From NCBI GenBank assembly GCA_965261795.1, contig OZ253476.1, forward strand, positions 1,550,001 through 1,614,000: 64,000 bases of DNA, in the 5' to 3' direction. A program made the translations under genes and the position numbers. Within the stretch, counting starts at the first letter, position 1, and each line of letters starts with the position of its first letter. This document shows, in pieces, positions 8,945 through 18,315 of this stretch. Below the pieces are notes generated by a model, which saw only the letters and a program-made list of their open reading frames with translations, was not told where the DNA came from and made no database searches. The stretch is from CBDCFV01 sp965261795. Its GTDB lineage: Bacteria; Chloroflexota; Dehalococcoidia; Lucifugimonadales; UBA3495.

Positions 8945-9877
8945 CTATGTCACCCGAATGCGCGGGTCCAGCCAAGCATACATCACGTCAACGAATATGT
9001 TGACTATCAGTATGAAGGCGGCGGAAAAGAAAATCACCGCCTGCGTGGTTGGGAAGTCCCTCAGAATGAGCGAGTCCACCAGCAAGCGCCCCACGCCGGG
9101 CCAGGAGAATATGGTTTCGGTGATGACCGCGCCGGAAATCAGCCCGGCGAAGTTTACGAAAAACAGCGTGAACACCGGGATGGACGCGTTCTTGAAAGCG
9201 TGCTTCCAGATAACCATGCGACGTGGGAGACCTTTGGCCCGCACCATCTTGATGTAATCCGACTCCAGGACCTCCAGCATGGTGGAGCGGGTTATCCGCA
9301 TGTGGGACGCTATCAGGAAGAACCCAAGGGACAACCCGGGCAGGATTATGCCCTTAGGCCCCAGCCGGTCCAGCCCCCCTGCGCTGGGGAGCCATCCGAG
9401 ATATACGCTGAACAGCAGTATCATAAGGATACCGACCCAGAAAATCGGCATCGATTGTGCGGTGATGGCCAAGACCCTGCCCAACCGGTCAAAGATTGAG
9501 TCGGGCCTTGACGCCGATATGGCCCCCACGCTGACGCCCACAACTATGGCGAACAACAGCGCAGCCCCGCCCAGTTGCAACGACGCTGGCACTCGCTCCA
9601 GCACAACGTCTACGGCGGGCCGCTTGTCCCAGCCCATCGCGTCGCCCAAGTCGCCCCGGACCAGCTTCTTGTTATAAATCCAGTATTGGTAGATGAGAGG
9701 TTTGTCGAACCCGTAGGCCTTTGTAAGCTCTATCTCATCTTCGGCGGTGGCGTCCTCGGGCAGCATGTATTCAATAGGATTGCCTCCGGCTATCCGCAGC
9801 ACGAAAAACACAGCCAAGGTAATCAACCACAGGGTCAGAACACCCTGCGCTGTCCGCCTGATAATGTAAGATCCCAA
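8945..9877 (-). CDS. peptide/opine ABC transporter permease (DppB family)
   Basis: A 310-residue permease of the OppB/DppB type with six predicted helices. Typical motifs are an N-terminal RRTAQGVLTLWLITLAVF helix, the coupling segment ESDYIKMVRAKGLPRRMVIW and the C-terminal DPRIR. The start is a TTG at 9877 with AAGGAG six bases upstream, and no ATG is better placed. A strong hairpin (9955-9981) separates it from the binding-protein gene. Confidence 0.92.
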   Translation of the reverse strand: MGSYIIRRTAQGVLTLWLITLAVFFVLRIAGGNPIEYMLPEDATAEDEIELTKAYGFDKPLIYQYWIYNKKLVRGDLGDAMGWDKRPAVDVVLERVPASLQLGGAALLFAIVVGVSVGAISASRPDSIFDRLGRVLAITAQSMPIFWVGILMILLFSVYLGWLPSAGGLDRLGPKGIILPGLSLGFFLIASHMRITRSTMLEVLESDYIKMVRAKGLPRRMVIWKHAFKNASIPVFTLFFVNFAGLISGAVITETIFSWPGVGRLLVDSLILRDFPTTQAVIFFSAAFILIVNIFVDVMYAWLDPRIRVT

Positions 9878-9954
9878 CTTTAGCTCCTTGATCTTACCCG
9901 GAGCGGTTAACCGGTACGGGTTGGGTAATCCGGTTCGGTTCCTCAGTTACCAGT

Positions 9955-9981
9955 CTCGGCCTCGATAGCATCGGGGCCGAG
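9955..9981 (-). promoter_or_regulatory. intercistronic hairpin between binding protein and permease
   Basis: A 12-bp stem with one G-T pair and a 3-base loop (CTCGGCCTCGAT / ATCGGGGCCGAG). It stands 55 bases after the binding-protein stop and 78 bases before the dppB start, with no run of T. Such structures often protect the 3' end of the highly expressed binding-protein message or partially terminate transcription. A second transporter in this window has a comparable hairpin at 30395-30420. Confidence 0.6.
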
Positions 9982-10035
9982 TATTAGGCAACTTCACTCC
10001 GGGTATAATCCCCGTAGCGCGGTCCCGACCGGCGA

Positions 10036-12009
10036 TTAGTCTTTCAGGAGTATCAGTTCCAAATGCTTGAAGTGGGGAGAATTCACCACCGTAGGGTGCG
10101 CAACCACCCGGTCGGTGTAGCCCATCACCAACGACATGCCATAGAGAGGGAAGATTTCCTTCAAGGCCAGTACCTTGTCTTCGATCTCCGCAATCAAGCG
10201 TTTTTGTTCGTCTTCAGGAATGGTCTGGAGCAACTCGAACTTGAGCGCGGTTACCTCTTCGGTGAGAGGTTGTTGATAGCTTCCGGTGGAGTGGTAGCTG
10301 CTGATAACCCTCAGTGAAGAGTGTTCCTGGCGTCCGAATGTAGGAATGGCGACCTGCACCCAGGAGAGGTTTCCCGCTCGGAAACCCTTCACGAAGTCCG
10401 AGGGGTCGTGTTCCTGCCAGGACACGGTTACTCCGATATCCTTCCAGTAGCTGGCTATAGCATCGGCGGCCTCCGGAATGCCCGGCCTGCCGGCAAATTG
10501 GCCCAAGTGGCCCGTAATCTTAAAGCCATCGGAATATCCGGCCTCAATCAGAAGCTCCCTGGCTCTATCCGGGTCGTAGGGACTTGGGTTGTGGACGACC
10601 TCATCGCGGGACCCGAACGTGCCAGAGCTGAAGAGTGATCCGGACGGATGAGAGAAGCCGAAGTGCGGACCCTCTGAGATAGCGACTTTGTCTATCGCAA
10701 GGTTCAAAGCCTCGCGTACTCGGACGTCCAAGGTGGGATCGTTTTCGAAGCCTTTAGGGAAGGTGTACGGCTTGATGGGAACTCCGCCGGCGTCAACGCT
10801 TCCTTCCGGCCACTTCTCTACCGTATTCCTCTGACGGTGAGGCAACGAGAAAGTCATGCCCAGCATACCGTTGGCCTCATAGGTCTGGGTCCAGAAGTCG
10901 TCGCCATTACCGGGATTGACGCCCCGCTTGAAGTCCTCGGACCGTACCAGGTTCTTGGCAATGGGCCAGGGTATGTTGTAGACCATGTCAACTTGCTTGC
11001 TGGCCAGCAGGGCGTAACGCGCGGCATGGTCTGAGGTGGTCAAAACTTCCAGGTCTTTGTACTGGGGCTTGTGGTACCAAGGATAGTCGGCCCAGTAGTC
11101 ATCCCACCGTTCCAATACGGCGCGGCTTCCAGCGTCCCATTGGGTCAGCCTGAATGGACCAAACCCGGCGGGGTCCTTCAAGTAAGCATCCAGACCCTGA
11201 CGGATCACGCCCGGGTTCCCGTACCAGAAAGAATGATACCCATGGCCGCCAATGATAGCGTTCACCGTAGGTTGAGGTCCCTTGGTCTTAACGTAGATCT
11301 CTGTGGGACTGATCACCTCGAAGCTCTCGCAGCATGACTTGATTCTGCCACGGTGGTACGGAGGCTTGTCATAGCCATATTGGGCTATGTCCGAGTAGCC
11401 GGCCATAGCTTCAAAGTTTTCCTTGAGCGCTTGGGCGTCGGCCGGGGAGCCATCCTGGAACTTGGCGTCAGGATGCAGATGGTACGTGATGCTGTCTTCA
11501 GTCAGATCATAAGAGGTCACCCAATAGGGAGCCAGGTCTCCATTGGGGCTCTGGCGCATCAACGTGCCGTTGAACAGGTCCTGCAGAAACTGGACGCTGC
11601 CGATGGTCCAGGGGTTGATGTCGCTGACACCCCAGCTATCTACGGCGATGGTCAACTTGCCGGCTTCGGTCGGCACACCGTCTTCGCCAGCTACCGGGTA
11701 CCCTTCAAGTCCGCCCATACTGGACGAGACCTCTTGGGCTTCGGCTTGGGGGTTGACGATGATTTCCTTGATCACCTCCTTTACGACCTCTACCTCTTTT
11801 ACGACTTCCTTCTCAACCACTATCTCTTTGGGGACTTCTTTGATGATTTCCTTTTCTACAACGATTTCTTTAGGGACTTCCTTGATCACCTCTTTTTCCA
11901 CGATTATGGGCTCGGCCGGAGCGGTGCCTCCGCAGGCTACAGTGATCGAAAGGACAATCAAGAGCATCAGAAACACAGGGAGTTTGCCGCCTATGGGATG
12001 GGTTGCCAT
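10036..12009 (-). CDS. peptide-type ABC substrate-binding lipoprotein (SBP_bac_5) with Glu/Lys stalk
   Basis: An extracytoplasmic solute receptor of 657 residues. The signal peptide ends in a lipobox (VLSITVACGG, lipidated Cys26). Residues about 32-90 form an unusual stalk of imperfect IVEKEVIKEVPKE repeats with almost no other residue types, and then the family 5 binding domain begins. Family landmarks are PWTIGSVQFLQDLFNGTLM, the DLTEDSITYHLHPDAKFQDG segment and VREALNLAIDK. The ATG at 12009 follows GGAGGTAAAACA. It heads the operon with dppB and dppC. The ligand is not predictable; peptides, opines and other compounds are known for the family. Confidence 0.93.
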   Translation of the reverse strand: MATHPIGGKLPVFLMLLIVLSITVACGGTAPAEPIIVEKEVIKEVPKEIVVEKEIIKEVPKEIVVEKEVVKEVEVVKEVIKEIIVNPQAEAQEVSSSMGGLEGYPVAGEDGVPTEAGKLTIAVDSWGVSDINPWTIGSVQFLQDLFNGTLMRQSPNGDLAPYWVTSYDLTEDSITYHLHPDAKFQDGSPADAQALKENFEAMAGYSDIAQYGYDKPPYHRGRIKSCCESFEVISPTEIYVKTKGPQPTVNAIIGGHGYHSFWYGNPGVIRQGLDAYLKDPAGFGPFRLTQWDAGSRAVLERWDDYWADYPWYHKPQYKDLEVLTTSDHAARYALLASKQVDMVYNIPWPIAKNLVRSEDFKRGVNPGNGDDFWTQTYEANGMLGMTFSLPHRQRNTVEKWPEGSVDAGGVPIKPYTFPKGFENDPTLDVRVREALNLAIDKVAISEGPHFGFSHPSGSLFSSGTFGSRDEVVHNPSPYDPDRARELLIEAGYSDGFKITGHLGQFAGRPGIPEAADAIASYWKDIGVTVSWQEHDPSDFVKGFRAGNLSWVQVAIPTFGRQEHSSLRVISSYHSTGSYQQPLTEEVTALKFELLQTIPEDEQKRLIAEIEDKVLALKEIFPLYGMSLVMGYTDRVVAHPTVVNSPHFKHLELILLKD

Positions 12010-12339
12010 TGTTTTACCTCCATATCCGTGTTCAGGAACATAATAAACACTGATTGCACGGGGTCCGATTGGCGCAGAAGTTTAGCAGGTAACTTTGACC
12101 ATTGTCAACATAATTACACTCATGTTAGGCCGTTCGCTCCCGAATGGTCAATATACTTAACAGAACGGTTACAAGATGGTTACATCACGTTAACATGTAT
12201 TACGATATAGTGTCTTAAAAGGCGCGGAATTATCGTGAATCGGTAACTATGTAACTCAACCAAAAACCGGCACGAGTAAAAGACTACCCGTCATAGAGGA
12301 AGGGAAACAGGAGGATTTGAGGGAGGTGCCGGAAACGGC
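12010..12339. other. gene-free leader region of the binding-protein operon
   Basis: 330 bases between the DUF6282 gene end and the binding-protein start. The part at about 12100-12290 is AT-richer than its surroundings and holds repeated GGTTAC/GTTAAC words, consistent with a promoter region for the - strand operon. I could not assign a clear -35/-10 pair, and I see no coding potential. Confidence 0.4.
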
Positions 12340-13182
12340 TTATAGGCCCATGAGCCGCGACGGATTGTCTTTCACCAGCATACCTACTTCCACCTCTTCC
12401 AATCCGGCTTGAAGCAAGGTGGCGATGCCCATGCGCATCCCCTCGGCGGGCATCGGGTGGTAGTCCTGCCCGAAGTCCGAACTGATGATGCAGTGTTCCG
12501 TGCCTATGGCGGTAATGGTCTCAACCAATTCCCTGGGGGTCATGCGGTAGGTTAGCGGCATCATAACGTGGAGGCAGTGTTCGATGTACGCGCCCATCGA
12601 CGCCAGGGTCTTCATGTCCTCGAGTGTCATGCCGGTCAAGAAAGACATGGTGGTGGCATGGGTCACGACTATCCGCTGGATGCCTAAATTCCGGGCCTCG
12701 GCCACCAGCGTCATGCTCTCCTCGGTGGAAAGATGCCCGGTGGCCAGCACCATGTCGTGAGACTTGATCAAGTCCAGGATGGCGTACACCTCGGGGACCA
12801 GTCGCTTGTCGTCCCCCAGCACGCTGATTCCGCCGCTGAGGCCTTTGTATTGACGGTCGGCACGGGCCGAGTAGGTCGGCATCCATACTACCCGCCCGCC
12901 CATCTTGGCGGTGCTTTCCACCGCCATGGGATTCAAGCCGCCGACTTCGACGTCCAATGCAATTCCGCCGATTAAAGTTATTCCCGGTACAACTTCGCTG
13001 ACGGTGTACGCCACCGGATGGGTGGGGTAATCGTGGCTCTTCAGCACCAGCCCCCGCATCCCCATGTCACGGGCTTGTTTGGCAATCTCGATGGCACCCC
13101 CCCTCCGTTCTACCCGCGGGTCGGGAGCGAAGTGGACGTGAATGTCCAGAGCGCCTTCCAGGATACGGTCTGCGTGGCTCAC
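12340..13182 (-). CDS. DUF6282-family amidohydrolase-like protein
   Basis: A 280-residue protein resembling TIM-barrel metal-dependent hydrolases of the DUF6282 group. The N-terminal LDIHVHFAPDPRVERRGG carries the HxH metal motif near residues 14-16. LVLKSHDYPTH (about residue 51) and VVTHATTMSFL supply further histidines, and ISSDFGQDYHP near the C-terminus gives the late Asp. No substrate is known with confidence. It stands apart from the NHL gene by a terminator and from the transporter operon by the region at 12010-12339. Confidence 0.75.
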   Translation of the reverse strand: MSHADRILEGALDIHVHFAPDPRVERRGGAIEIAKQARDMGMRGLVLKSHDYPTHPVAYTVSEVVPGITLIGGIALDVEVGGLNPMAVESTAKMGGRVVWMPTYSARADRQYKGLSGGISVLGDDKRLVPEVYAILDLIKSHDMVLATGHLSTEESMTLVAEARNLGIQRIVVTHATTMSFLTGMTLEDMKTLASMGAYIEHCLHVMMPLTYRMTPRELVETITAIGTEHCIISSDFGQDYHPMPAEGMRMGIATLLQAGLEEVEVGMLVKDNPSRLMGL

Positions 13183-13269
13183 GCTATCACCTGCCGGTCC
13201 TCAAGTTCCTCGAGGAATGCTCTCGGGGTATTCCCAAAGGTGCGGGTCAACGAAGGTCGGGGGAGTTAG

Positions 13270-13328
13270 AAAAAGGCCGGGTAGCAAAGGGTGGCCTACC
13301 GCAGCTTTTACGGCGGGCCACCCGGCCT
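13270..13328 (-). terminator. probable terminator of the NHL gene
   Basis: Inverted repeats AGGCCGGGT (13274-13282) and ACCCGGCCT (13320-13328) with a second inner GGTGGCC/GGCCACC stem. On the - strand the structure is followed by a run of T (the A-run at 13270-13274 on +), as expected for a factor-independent terminator about 40 bases past the NHL stop codon. Confidence 0.7.
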
Positions 13329-13368
13329 GCTCCTGGCCTTTAAAAAAGGTTACTCTTTCCTGGGCTGG

Positions 13369-14406
13369 TTACAGAAGACCCCCCTGGAACATGGGAGTCT
13401 GCTTCTGGAATACTTGGACCCGGTGGGTGGCGACCTCCACCACGAATACCCGGTTCTCAGCGTCCACTTCAACCGCGATGGGTCCCCGGAACAGCTTCTC
13501 GCGCTCGTACAGGCCCTGGGCCGCTGCCCTGCCCTTGGCCGCCACAGGGTCCAACATCACCCGCTCTCTGCCCCATTTGGAAAGGGTCGCCGAGCCTTCC
13601 AGTTGGGTCATATAGTTGCCGTCGGCGTCGAACACCTGCAACCGGTCGTTATTGTAGTCGGTAACATAGATGGTCCCTTCCCGGTCAACGGCCACTCCGG
13701 TGGGTCGATTGAACTCGCCGTCTCCGTTTCCGGTAGTCCCGAACTTCATCAGGAACTGCCCGTCGGAGGAGAACTTCTGGATGCGGTCGTTATGCCAGTC
13801 GGCCACATAGACGTTGGCGTCCTGGTCAACTTCGATACCCCAAGGGTAGCTGAACTGACCGTCTCCGTCGCCTTGGGATCCCCACTTGCGCAGGAACTTG
13901 CCGTCCTTGGTGAACACCTGCACCCGGTGGTTCAAGCTGTCGACCATGTAAAAGTTGTCGTCCTTGTCAAAGGCGATGCCGGAGGGGCGGTTGAACTCTC
14001 CGTCCCCGTCGCCCACGGTGCCCCACTTGCCAACCCACTGTCCATTTTTGTCCCAGATTGAGATTCGCTGGAGGTATTCGTCTGAGCCATAGGCACTGCC
14101 TTGGCTGTCGACCGCTACGGACGTGGGCCAGAAGAACGCGCCGTCAACGGCATCAGGGCTGGCTTCTTCCGGGGTGGCCTTGAATCCAAAGTCCCGGATA
14201 AGTTCCTCGTCTACGGTACAGACGGTGATCCGTTTGCAGGGATAGAAGGCCGGAGTCTCAGTGCCGCGGCTCAAGACGTACAACAAGCCGTCGGCGTCAC
14301 TGGTAATCGCCACAGGGTTGAAGAACCCGTTGCCATTGCGGACTTCCTGGCGTCCGATGGTGTGGCTGTATTCGAACATTATTGATGGAGCAACTTGTGT
14401 AACCAT
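13369..14406 (-). CDS. NHL-repeat beta-propeller protein
   Basis: A 345-residue propeller built from about six NHL repeats of some 45 residues each. Several have the form GDGDGQFSYPWGIEVDQDAN followed by VYVADWHNDRIQKF; others are FNRPSGIAFDKDDNFYMVDS and FNRPTGVAVDREGTIYVTDY. NHL propellers are binding or enzymatic scaffolds, and the role here is unknown. I see no signal peptide at the chosen ATG, although most bacterial relatives with DUF1501 and DUF1800 neighbours are exported. It lies downstream of those genes on the same strand with a hairpin in the gap. Confidence 0.88.
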   Translation of the reverse strand: MVTQVAPSIMFEYSHTIGRQEVRNGNGFFNPVAITSDADGLLYVLSRGTETPAFYPCKRITVCTVDEELIRDFGFKATPEEASPDAVDGAFFWPTSVAVDSQGSAYGSDEYLQRISIWDKNGQWVGKWGTVGDGDGEFNRPSGIAFDKDDNFYMVDSLNHRVQVFTKDGKFLRKWGSQGDGDGQFSYPWGIEVDQDANVYVADWHNDRIQKFSSDGQFLMKFGTTGNGDGEFNRPTGVAVDREGTIYVTDYNNDRLQVFDADGNYMTQLEGSATLSKWGRERVMLDPVAAKGRAAAQGLYEREKLFRGPIAVEVDAENRVFVVEVATHRVQVFQKQTPMFQGGLL

Positions 14407-14453
14407 AGAATACCTCGCTAAGGCGTCAATTTGGGGTGACGACTAAGCTTTAG

Positions 14454-14487
14454 CCCAGCCTTACCCTCTTTGTGGGGCAAGGCTGGG
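14454..14487 (-). terminator. hairpin between DUF1501 and NHL genes
   Basis: A 9-bp stem, CCCAGCCTT (14454-14462) and AAGGCTGGG (14479-14487), with inner CCC/GGG pairing. It lies 26 bases after the DUF1501 stop on the - strand. There is no strong T-run, so it could be a partial terminator or an mRNA-stabilising structure that separates expression of the NHL gene from DUF1800/DUF1501. Confidence 0.5.
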
Positions 14488-14512
14488 TAAGATGCAGGGT
14501 CGCCTACTTTAC

Positions 14513-15649
14513 CTACTTTATGAAGTCGAACTGTTCGTAAGAGGCGCCGAGGATGGACTTGGAGTCCAGTCCCATCCACTGGTCCAACAGCGTGGCGTAG
14601 GTGCGCCGGAAGTCGTTGTTCCACCGCAAGTCGCCTTCGTCCAGCTTGCTCGGTTCAAGGGACGGGTACTCGCCGTAAGCGCCGCCCTTCACAGAGTCGC
14701 CGATCACGAATGCTACGCTGCCGGAACCGTGGTCGGTGCCGGAGCCGTTCTCCTTCACCCGGCGGCCGAACTCGGTGAACATCAACATCACCACTTCCTC
14801 GTTGGCGTGGTGCTCTTTAAGGTCGTGGTAAAGGTCGCTCACGGCATTGCTTACTTCAGACCACATCTTCGGGAATGCGGTGTTCTGATTGGCGTGGGTG
14901 TCGAAAGAGCCGGGGTTGAGGCTGGTGTAAAGCACCCGGGTGCCGAAGTCGGCCAAGTGGACTTGGGCGATGTTCTTCACCCACTGCGTGAAGTAGCCGC
15001 CGCTGTACTCCACGCTGGAAGAGTACTTCAACGGGGCAGTGCTCAGAATGTCGGCGCCCTTCAAGGCATCCAAGCCGGTCTGGGACAGGTAGTCGCTGGC
15101 GGGTCCGGTGCCAATAGCCGGCGAGTACATCCGGGCGAAAATATCCAACGCTTCCATCCTCTGGTCTTCGCCGTCCAGGCCGGTCAGCACGCCGTAGTTG
15201 TTCAAGTCGCCGACGGAGGCTACGGATACTCCGGGAGCAGCCAATGCCCGCGGGAGGCCGCGGCCAAAGTTCACCGCAGTAAGAACGTTCTCCTTGTGGG
15301 GGTCCAAGTCCCGGATGGCTTTACCCAGCCAGCCTTCGGTGACCATCTTTTCAGGCTCGGCGGTGTGCCAGATGTCCATCGAGCGGAAGTGGGAACGGTT
15401 GGGGTTGGGATAGCCGATGCCCTGGATGACCGCGACCTTCCCTTCGTCGTAAAGCTCTTTCATCGGGGACATAGAAGGGTGAAACCCAACGTTGCCATCA
15501 ATATCCAGGACCTGTTCCGGGTCCACTTTCAAGACCGGGCGGTAGTCCGGATACAAGGGGTCGTTGTAAGGGATCACAGTATTCAGTGCATCGAATGCGC
15601 CTGACATTTGGAGGACTACCAGCACCGGGTCTTTTCTGTTGGATGTCAT
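14513..15649 (-). CDS. DUF1501 domain-containing protein
   Basis: A 378-residue DUF1501 protein (alkaline-phosphatase-like fold group). The family opening VVLQMSGAFDALNTVIPY is present, as are IQGIGYPNPNRSHFRSMDIW and the metal-region motifs FDTHANQNTAF and MFTEFGRRVKENGSGTDHG. The pairing with a DUF1800 gene directly upstream is a standard arrangement in Planctomycetota, Bacteroidota and others. Unusually, the protein starts right at the core domain and lacks the twin-arginine signal seen in many relatives. The function is unknown; sulfatase-like activity has been suggested for the fold. Confidence 0.88.
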   Translation of the reverse strand: MTSNRKDPVLVVLQMSGAFDALNTVIPYNDPLYPDYRPVLKVDPEQVLDIDGNVGFHPSMSPMKELYDEGKVAVIQGIGYPNPNRSHFRSMDIWHTAEPEKMVTEGWLGKAIRDLDPHKENVLTAVNFGRGLPRALAAPGVSVASVGDLNNYGVLTGLDGEDQRMEALDIFARMYSPAIGTGPASDYLSQTGLDALKGADILSTAPLKYSSSVEYSGGYFTQWVKNIAQVHLADFGTRVLYTSLNPGSFDTHANQNTAFPKMWSEVSNAVSDLYHDLKEHHANEEVVMLMFTEFGRRVKENGSGTDHGSGSVAFVIGDSVKGGAYGEYPSLEPSKLDEGDLRWNNDFRRTYATLLDQWMGLDSKSILGASYEQFDFIK

Positions 15650-15717
15650 ATCCTTCTCCTTACCATATTCAGGGTTAGCTCTCTTGACGTAGCCACCCCG
15701 TCCGTAAAAGGATTGCC

Positions 15718-17121
15718 TTATGCGTAAAGGTATTCTTTCGTGGATGCGATCATTTGAAGCATCTCGGTGACCTTCTCAGGGAACTCTTTCGTCCCGGTTT
15801 GTACGTCACCGGACTTTTCGGCGTGAGCCATGAGCATTTTGCGGTTCTCTTCGGCCAGTTCGTAATGCCCCAGCAACCGCAGGCAACCGTTAACCAAGCC
15901 CTCCGGCGAAAGGGTGTCCCCTTCGGATGCCAGTTGGTTAATTATCTCCTGTATCCCTGGGTATTCCGTGTCGCTCAGGAAATCGGCCGTGAAGTTGATC
16001 CGGTGCACCAGAGTGCCGCCGTCGATCCACTCCCTGCCGGTATGCCATCCCTCAACGGAAGGCGGGTTCAACGGCTCCTGGCCCATGTACTTCATCTCAT
16101 CGAAGATGAACTCGAAGCCGGGTTTAGGAGTTGTCCACTCACCGACCATTCGCAGCGTGCCGATCACCGTCTCAACGGGACTCTTGATCCGGCGGAACCT
16201 GGCGTTCTTGAAGGCATCGGAGTTGAACAGGACCCGCAGCATTGAGCGGATGTTATACCCGGAGCGGAAGTACTCGTCCTCCAGCATCTTGATGGTTTCC
16301 GGGTCCGCCGGAGGAGTATTCATCCAGGAAGGCACCCCGACTTCGTCGGCTACGAAGTAGCTGTACAGGTGGCGGGAGAGGAACCTGGCTGCCGCCGGTT
16401 GCTTGACTATGATGTCGATGATGTCCTCTCCGTTGAAGTTGCCGGTCTCCCCCAGGAAGGTCTTTTCTCCCTCGTCGTGATCATCTGCGTTGTAAATGAA
16501 CTTCGCCTCGTAACGTCCGTAGGGCTGTCCGGGGATGTTGTTGGTGATGGTCCAGCCCGTGAACGCCCTGGCGCATTCCTTTACGTCGTCCTCGGTGTAG
16601 TTGAACTCGTCGTCCATGCCGACGCCCAAGGAGAACAGCTCCAGCAACTCGCGCCCGTAGTTCTCGTTGATGGCGCCCTTGTGGCTCAGGCAGTTGTCCA
16701 AGTAGTAAATCATGCCCGGGTCTTTGGAGATTTCGATGAGGATGTCCCGGAAGCTCCCCATCCCATACTTACGGAACATCTCAAGTTCCTGATAGTGGGT
16801 TGGGTAGCTTTGCAATTTGCTATCGGAAGTGCACAGGATACTGTGCCAGAAGAGGACCATCTTCTCTTCCAATTGGGCCTTGGAATTGATCATCCTCCAA
16901 GCAAAGTATTCCGGCACGCCCCTGGCGAAGTGGTTCCATTCGATGAAGTAGCGGGCTACCAGGTCCAAGTCCATCCCGTTGGAGTTTTCTTCGGGGTTCA
17001 GAAGTTCTTCTACGGTTTCCTCGTACCCCTTCGCGGCGCGGGCTTCGATCTCGTGATACTGGGCCCCGAACCCAGCCCGGCGCATCAGGTGAGCCATCAA
17101 AGCGGTGTCGTTATTTCCCAT
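15718..17121 (-). CDS. DUF1800 domain-containing protein
   Basis: A 467-residue DUF1800 protein. It begins AHLMRRAGFGA shortly after the start and contains ENYGRELLELFSLGVG, ECARAFTGWTI, FLGETGNFNGEDIIDII and PSVEGWHTGREWIDGG, all typical of the family. I choose the ATG at 17121, which has AGAGGAGA six bases upstream, over a longer TTG reading. The biochemical role of DUF1800 is not established, but it is nearly always encoded next to DUF1501, as here (68 bases between them). No signal peptide is visible. Confidence 0.88.
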   Translation of the reverse strand: MGNNDTALMAHLMRRAGFGAQYHEIEARAAKGYEETVEELLNPEENSNGMDLDLVARYFIEWNHFARGVPEYFAWRMINSKAQLEEKMVLFWHSILCTSDSKLQSYPTHYQELEMFRKYGMGSFRDILIEISKDPGMIYYLDNCLSHKGAINENYGRELLELFSLGVGMDDEFNYTEDDVKECARAFTGWTITNNIPGQPYGRYEAKFIYNADDHDEGEKTFLGETGNFNGEDIIDIIVKQPAAARFLSRHLYSYFVADEVGVPSWMNTPPADPETIKMLEDEYFRSGYNIRSMLRVLFNSDAFKNARFRRIKSPVETVIGTLRMVGEWTTPKPGFEFIFDEMKYMGQEPLNPPSVEGWHTGREWIDGGTLVHRINFTADFLSDTEYPGIQEIINQLASEGDTLSPEGLVNGCLRLLGHYELAEENRKMLMAHAEKSGDVQTGTKEFPEKVTEMLQMIASTKEYLYA

Positions 17122-17310
17122 ACGTTCTCCTCTCTGCTTTGAGCACAATAGGTCTTAGCGCGCCCACTATGGCGGCTGTCGCCTATATGTTAGCATTCCT
17201 GAGTCTCCCCGTCCAACGGGTTATGGTCAGCCATAATCAATATCAAGAACTATTGAGTCACCGGCGCCGAAGTCGAAAAAGCGCCCCGGTGTGTTGTTCT
17301 CGCGTCATCA

Positions 17311-17415
17311 TGGGTGGGGTGATAATTGCGATGTTCTGGTTTGACGCCCTGGCTATCACTCCGTAGCCCGCCGCCGCAGTTGTTCTTCCAGTTGCCGTAT
17401 CCGCTCCTCGGCAGC
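17311..17415. repeat. 105-bp direct repeat, copy 1 (3' end of Uma2 gene 1)
   Basis: This segment recurs at 19691-19795 with about three mismatches. It covers the last 60 bases of the Uma2-type gene plus 45 bases of downstream sequence (from TGGGTGGGGTGATAATTGCG). The near identity extends past the stop codon, whereas the rest of the two genes differs widely. This points to a recent duplication or gene conversion of the 3' ends. Confidence 0.85.
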
Positions 17416-18147
17416 TTGGCGTGCCTCCTGCTCGGCCTGCAGGGCGGTTTCGGCACGCTCACGCGCAGCATTGGCCTCCTCCAGGGCGGCTTCAGCAACC
17501 CGTCGGGCCTCCTCCGTCTCGTACATGTTGCTAAGGTTGGTTCCGGTCTCCGGATCCTGGAAGTTGAGCCATCCTTCTTCCCAGCATAGGTACAGTCCCA
17601 GTGCCGGGCTGTACCCCTTCAGGACCCCGTCGGGTTCCGTGGTCAGGCCAATGGGCTGGTATTCCGCTTCGACCAACCGCTCCCCTGCCAATGACTGCCC
17701 ATAGTGGTCTCCACCAGTGGGGTCGAACCGCCAATACTCCGGGACACCTACTTGGGCGTAGATACGGCGTTTCTCCGTCAGGTCATGTCTCGCCGTCGTC
17801 TCCGACGCCACTTCAAGAACAAAATCCGGCGGCTTGCCCGCTTCCCATGGCAAGTACAATTTCTTTTCCCGTATGGCCTCCGCATCCACCCCGAAGGCTA
17901 AGTAGAGGTCCGGCCCCACCCGCACGTTCAGGTTGCCAGGGTCGTAACAGATGACGGTGTTGTTGTCCAGAAACACATAGGGCTGGCGGCTTCCCGTGGA
18001 GAAGCGTGTGGTGAGTATGGATATGATTTCATGCAGGACGGGATTTTGAATCATGGCGTCGGGCAGCGGTTCCGGTTCGTCGGGGTTAAATTCCAAGCTG
18101 TCGTAGTTAATGACGGTCTGGCGGTCGTAAGCGGGTTTTGTGGTCAT
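17356..18147 (-). CDS. Uma2-family nuclease-like protein with C-terminal coiled coil
   Basis: A 263-residue protein of the Uma2 (DUF820) group, which has a PD-(D/E)XK-type nuclease fold. The core is at about 30-190: PDLYLAFGVDAE gives the acidic residue, PDFVLEVASETT the Glu, and DLTEKRRIYAQVGVPEYWRFD the Lys and the closing strand. The last 60 residues (from EEARRVAEAALEEANAARER) form an Ala/Glu/Arg-rich coiled coil. These genes are abundant in Cyanobacteria and Chloroflexota and their biological role is unclear. A second copy lies at 19736-20530, and the two share a nearly identical 3' end. Confidence 0.85.
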   Translation of the reverse strand: MTTKPAYDRQTVINYDSLEFNPDEPEPLPDAMIQNPVLHEIISILTTRFSTGSRQPYVFLDNNTVICYDPGNLNVRVGPDLYLAFGVDAEAIREKKLYLPWEAGKPPDFVLEVASETTARHDLTEKRRIYAQVGVPEYWRFDPTGGDHYGQSLAGERLVEAEYQPIGLTTEPDGVLKGYSPALGLYLCWEEGWLNFQDPETGTNLSNMYETEEARRVAEAALEEANAARERAETALQAEQEARQAAEERIRQLEEQLRRRATE

Positions 18148-18315
18148 TGCGGGCCTCTGGGCGCTAGGGATTAGTCACTGTCATAGTAACATACGCCATC
18201 TGGGTCCATTTTCGTTGGTGGCAGGCGCCTGGAGAAATTGCTGCAATAGGCCATCCGACTACAGTGTCGTGGGTTCCTGTGTAACTATTATGTCTGTAAC
18301 GTGTTGGACTGTCCT

